Shown here piece by piece: positions 61,519 to 64,000 of a DNA stretch of 64,000 nt. Position 1 is the first letter of the stretch; each line of letters starts with the position of its first letter. Below the pieces are notes generated by a model. It had not been told where the DNA came from, did no database searches, and was given only the letters and a program-made list of their open reading frames with translations. This DNA comes from Candidatus Polarisedimenticolaceae bacterium. GTDB taxonomy: Bacteria; Acidobacteriota; Polarisedimenticolia; Polarisedimenticolales; DASRJG01. Location: positions 22,386 through 86,385 of the forward strand of contig DASVAW010000159.1 of the NCBI GenBank assembly GCA_036376135.1, read 5' to 3'. Position numbers and translations under genes: made by a program.

Positions 61519-63482
61519 GGCAGCGTCACGACGACCGGCTGGTCGTCGGTCTTCGCGATGTCCCGAAGCCAGTTCTTCAGCGTCGCGTACGCGGCCGCGG
61601 GGACGCGCGGCATCTCCAGACGCATCAGGCGCCGGTTGGAGACGCTCCGCCCCACGACGGCCTGCGTCGACGTGTACTTCCCGACCGGGGGCGCGGCGGC
61701 GTCGAGCCCCTGCGGAACGGCCGCGGTCGCACCCTCGGGAAGCTCGAGCAGGACCGTGTCGGTGCGGTCGAACGGTTCCCCGAAGTACACGTCGTTGCGC
61801 CTCGTCTCGGCCGCCCAGTCGGCGGGGTCCATCCGGTCGAGCAGGTTGAGGTTGACCAGTATCCGCTTGCCCGCCGGAACGGCGTACCCCTCGACCGTCC
61901 ACTTCACGACGGTCTTGAGCTGCTTGTCGCCGTCGAGCCCGTCGAACTGCAGCGAGACGATCTCGGCACCCGGCATGTGGCGGCGCAGGCGCCGCTGGAC
62001 CCGCTCGCGGCGCGCCGCGTCGTCGAGATCGCGGACGGCGTTGCGGCCCCGCTCCGCCGCGAGGCCGTACTCCGTGAACGTCCCCTCGAGCTCGAGCCGG
62101 CCCGTCGCGTCCAGCTTCCCGCGGACGACGTTGACCAACCGGTTGTCGGCGACCCCGATCTCGCCGAGCCGGACCGGCGCCGTCGTCTTGCCGTCGAAGG
62201 GGATCACGAAGACGCCGCGGGCCTGCGTCGGCACCGGCCCTGCGGGGTTGTCGGAGAGCGGATCGACGTACACGGGCCCCTTCTCCCCGGCGAAACGGAA
62301 CATCCCCGCGTCGAGGAGGATCGGCAGCGGCACCTGCGGAGGAAGCGGACCGGACGCGCGCCGCCGGTAGGCGACGAGCTCCGCCGGAACGTCCACCGCC
62401 TTCAGCATGGCGACGGCGGTCGCCGCGATCTCCGTCGAACTCCCGGACCCCTGGGCGAGCACGTCGTCCGGGGACGGCGCGGTGACGCCGTACGCCCAGA
62501 CGGACACGCGCAGGCGCTCGCGGAGGACCTTGCGCACCGCCTCGGCCTTCTCGAGCGGGGTGGCGAGAGAACCGGCGACCTCCTTGGCCAGAGCCGTGGT
62601 CGCGTTGACCTTGCGCTTGGCCCAGATCGTCCAGAACTCCTCGTATTGGCGCTTCGTCCAGGGCGCCCACTCCACGGCCCACTGCTCGGAGTACCCCTCG
62701 GTCTTGTACTCGCGCGGGTAGACGATGAGCTGCCGCGGGCTCTCGCTCTCCGGGGGGGAATGGGGCTCCCCCGACAGCGACGGGACGTCGGTCCAATGCC
62801 AGACGTGCGCCATGCCGCGCGCGGAGCGGAACGAATGGACCGCGGTCTCCTCCTGCGAGAGTCCGATCCCGAGCGTGGAGAAGCCGAACCCGCCGTCGAC
62901 CTCGAACATCAGCCGATTGTCGAGGACCGGAAGATCGAGCTGGACCGGCCAGATGACGTTCGGGATCTCGTCGACGATGTACGAGAGGTGGAGGTCGAGG
63001 ATCGCCCCCGGCCGGACCTCCGGCCAGGCGACGCGCAACTGGTTGCGCTCCGTTTCGTGGGTCGTCCCCTTCGACTGCTCGCGGAAGATCCCGCTCGCCG
63101 CATCGACGATCTTGCCGTCCGGGAGCACCGTCCTCGCCTCGACCTTCTGGAGCCGCCAGCGCCCGTAGGCCTCGAACTCGAAATCGCCGTAGTCCTCCAC
63201 CCCCGCGGCGTCGAGGATCTTGACCCGGCGGTAGACGTGCACGCGTTGCAGGAGGTCGTCGGACTCGACGAGGAGCTGCCGCTGCTCGGCGTACAGCAGC
63301 ATCGCCGCGGGAGCCCCCGGCTCGAACGGAACGGAAGCGAGCTGCTTGTCCGCGTCCGTGATGGGCGGGTACTCGTCCTTGAGCAGGAGCTCCGCGGGTT
63401 TCCGCTTCGGCGTTCCCGCAGGAGCGGCCGGGAGGAGCGTCGTCGCGAGGACGACCACGAGCAGGCGCGACACGAGCTTCAT
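61515..63482 (-). CDS. DUF3857/transglutaminase-like paralogue with degenerate active site
   Basis: A 655-residue paralogue with signal peptide (about 1-22), DUF3857 domain and a transglutaminase-like core where the Cys is replaced: 'LAQGSGSSTEIAATAVAML' stands at the Cys position, and no clear His/Asp set remains. It overlaps both neighbours by 4 bases. Such inactive partners usually bind ligands or stabilise an active paralogue. Likely periplasmic. Confidence 0.75.
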   Translation of the reverse strand: MKLVSRLLVVVLATTLLPAAPAGTPKRKPAELLLKDEYPPITDADKQLASVPFEPGAPAAMLLYAEQRQLLVESDDLLQRVHVYRRVKILDAAGVEDYGDFEFEAYGRWRLQKVEARTVLPDGKIVDAASGIFREQSKGTTHETERNQLRVAWPEVRPGAILDLHLSYIVDEIPNVIWPVQLDLPVLDNRLMFEVDGGFGFSTLGIGLSQEETAVHSFRSARGMAHVWHWTDVPSLSGEPHSPPESESPRQLIVYPREYKTEGYSEQWAVEWAPWTKRQYEEFWTIWAKRKVNATTALAKEVAGSLATPLEKAEAVRKVLRERLRVSVWAYGVTAPSPDDVLAQGSGSSTEIAATAVAMLKAVDVPAELVAYRRRASGPLPPQVPLPILLDAGMFRFAGEKGPVYVDPLSDNPAGPVPTQARGVFVIPFDGKTTAPVRLGEIGVADNRLVNVVRGKLDATGRLELEGTFTEYGLAAERGRNAVRDLDDAARRERVQRRLRRHMPGAEIVSLQFDGLDGDKQLKTVVKWTVEGYAVPAGKRILVNLNLLDRMDPADWAAETRRNDVYFGEPFDRTDTVLLELPEGATAAVPQGLDAAAPPVGKYTSTQAVVGRSVSNRRLMRLEMPRVPAAAYATLKNWLRDIAKTDDQPVVVTLP

Positions 63483-64000
63483 TGCGGGGACTCCTCTGCG
63501 AGGGTAACGACGAGAGGCCGGTCGTCGGCGGCCGCGATGTCCGAGAACCACCGGCGCAGGTCGGGGTACGACGACGCCGGGAATCGGTACAGGTGGAGCG
63601 TCATGCGGCGCGTGGCGACGACGACCTCGCCGCGCCGCTCGGTCTGGCTTTCGTAGGTTCCGACCGGCCCCGCCGCCAGGCGGGCCTTCGGGCCGGGCAG
63701 GGCGACGTCCTTGACCCCCTTCGGCAGCCGGAGGAAGACGGTGTCGAAGACCTCCGAGGCTTCCCCGAGGTCGACCGGCCAGGGGCGCTCGGTCACGCTC
63801 CAGGCGTGCGCGCCCTCGCGCGTCCTCACGTTGGGGAGCAGGATGCGCCTCGCCCCCGCCGCGCTCGCGTACGCCGCCGCGCGCCACGTCGCGCGGATGA
63901 CGAGGTCCTTGGTCGGATCGCCCATCCCCTCCACGGCCAGCGTGTCGATCTCGGCGCCGGGAACCCCTTCGCGCAGCTCGTCGAGAATCGCGAGCTTGCG
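63479..64000 (-). CDS. third DUF3857-type paralogue, partial (start beyond the right edge)
   Basis: The frame is open to the last base, so the gene starts outside the window; 173 residues of its C-terminal end are visible. The beta-rich part ('DVALPGPKARLAAGPVGTYE', 'TRRMTLHLYRFPASSYPDLR') and the final R-P-L-V-V-T-L resemble the ends of the second gene, so it is another family member. It is coupled to the next gene by ATGA. Confidence 0.7.
   Translation of the reverse strand, partial: RKLAILDELREGVPGAEIDTLAVEGMGDPTKDLVIRATWRAAAYASAAGARRILLPNVRTREGAHAWSVTERPWPVDLGEASEVFDTVFLRLPKGVKDVALPGPKARLAAGPVGTYESQTERRGEVVVATRRMTLHLYRFPASSYPDLRRWFSDIAAADDRPLVVTLAEESPQ

Overview
The window is a strongly GC-rich, densely packed bacterial chromosome segment (GC judged by eye, not counted). 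Outer-membrane biogenesis (lptD), a large outer-membrane barrel, TldD/PmbA, BoxB/BoxC/BoxR and many secreted proteins point to a Gram-negative host. The gene mix (box pathway, DUF3857/transglutaminase arrays, phytol-kinase/DUF92 fusion, DUF11 proteins, a bacterial topoisomerase VI B subunit) fits a heterotrophic Acidobacteriota-like or similarly deep-branching lineage. That assignment is inference; no rRNA or tRNA was seen. No insertion sequence, prophage or CRISPR array was seen.

Layout. 0-2.5 kb: tldD (partial) and a PmbA-like partner, a PH-domain membrane protein and a zinc-ribbon microprotein. 2.5-6.2 kb: proteostasis run clpB, hsp20, grpE, continuing by a 4-base overlap into a UbiA prenyltransferase. 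7.2-13.2 kb (minus): phytol kinase/DUF92 fusion, NAD-dependent epimerase, lptD, GNAT acetyltransferase, small Cys-rich protein. 13.3-14.8 kb: a cluster of DnaA-box-like 9-mers, a clear intrinsic terminator and an RpoD-type sigma factor. 15-19.4 kb: split glutamine-dependent NAD synthetase (nitrilase-type amidase + nadE), cytochrome c'-like protein, rsmI, ricT, smpB. 20-27.4 kb: NatAB-type ABC exporter, orphan topoisomerase VI subunit B, ABC-F ATPase, cardiolipin-synthase-like protein. 27.5-29.7 kb: a secreted protein and a DUF362 protein.

29.8-38.9 kb is the most distinctive block: three secreted DUF11-type proteins followed by a 1569-residue DUF11/Sdr-like protein that ends in an outer-membrane barrel, then a convergent PAS-GGDEF-PilZ protein. 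Similar promoter-like pairs (TTGCCT-16/17-TAGATT) sit before the DUF11 operon and before the GGDEF-PilZ gene, which suggests that c-di-GMP signalling and this surface system may be expressed together.

39-49 kb: M24 peptidase, a frameshifted alpha/beta hydrolase, thiamine pyrophosphokinase, cold-shock protein, Lon, a second Hsp20, a second-type EF-G and a HEAT-like repeat protein. 49.2-52.5 kb: nadA-nadB-GST operon. 52.5-58.6 kb: apaH-like phosphatase, then boxC-boxB (aerobic benzoyl-CoA epoxidation) diverging from boxR-memo-AMMECR1 across a short intergenic region holding a TGCA-N6-TGCA palindrome, a good BoxR operator candidate. 58.6-64 kb: heme O synthase and three tandem DUF3857 genes, the last cut by the window edge.

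Genes are commonly coupled by ATGA/GTGA overlaps. Several convergent pairs end in perfect palindromes, and several promoters have a -10 element only 6-10 bases before the start codon, suggesting leaderless or near-leaderless mRNAs.
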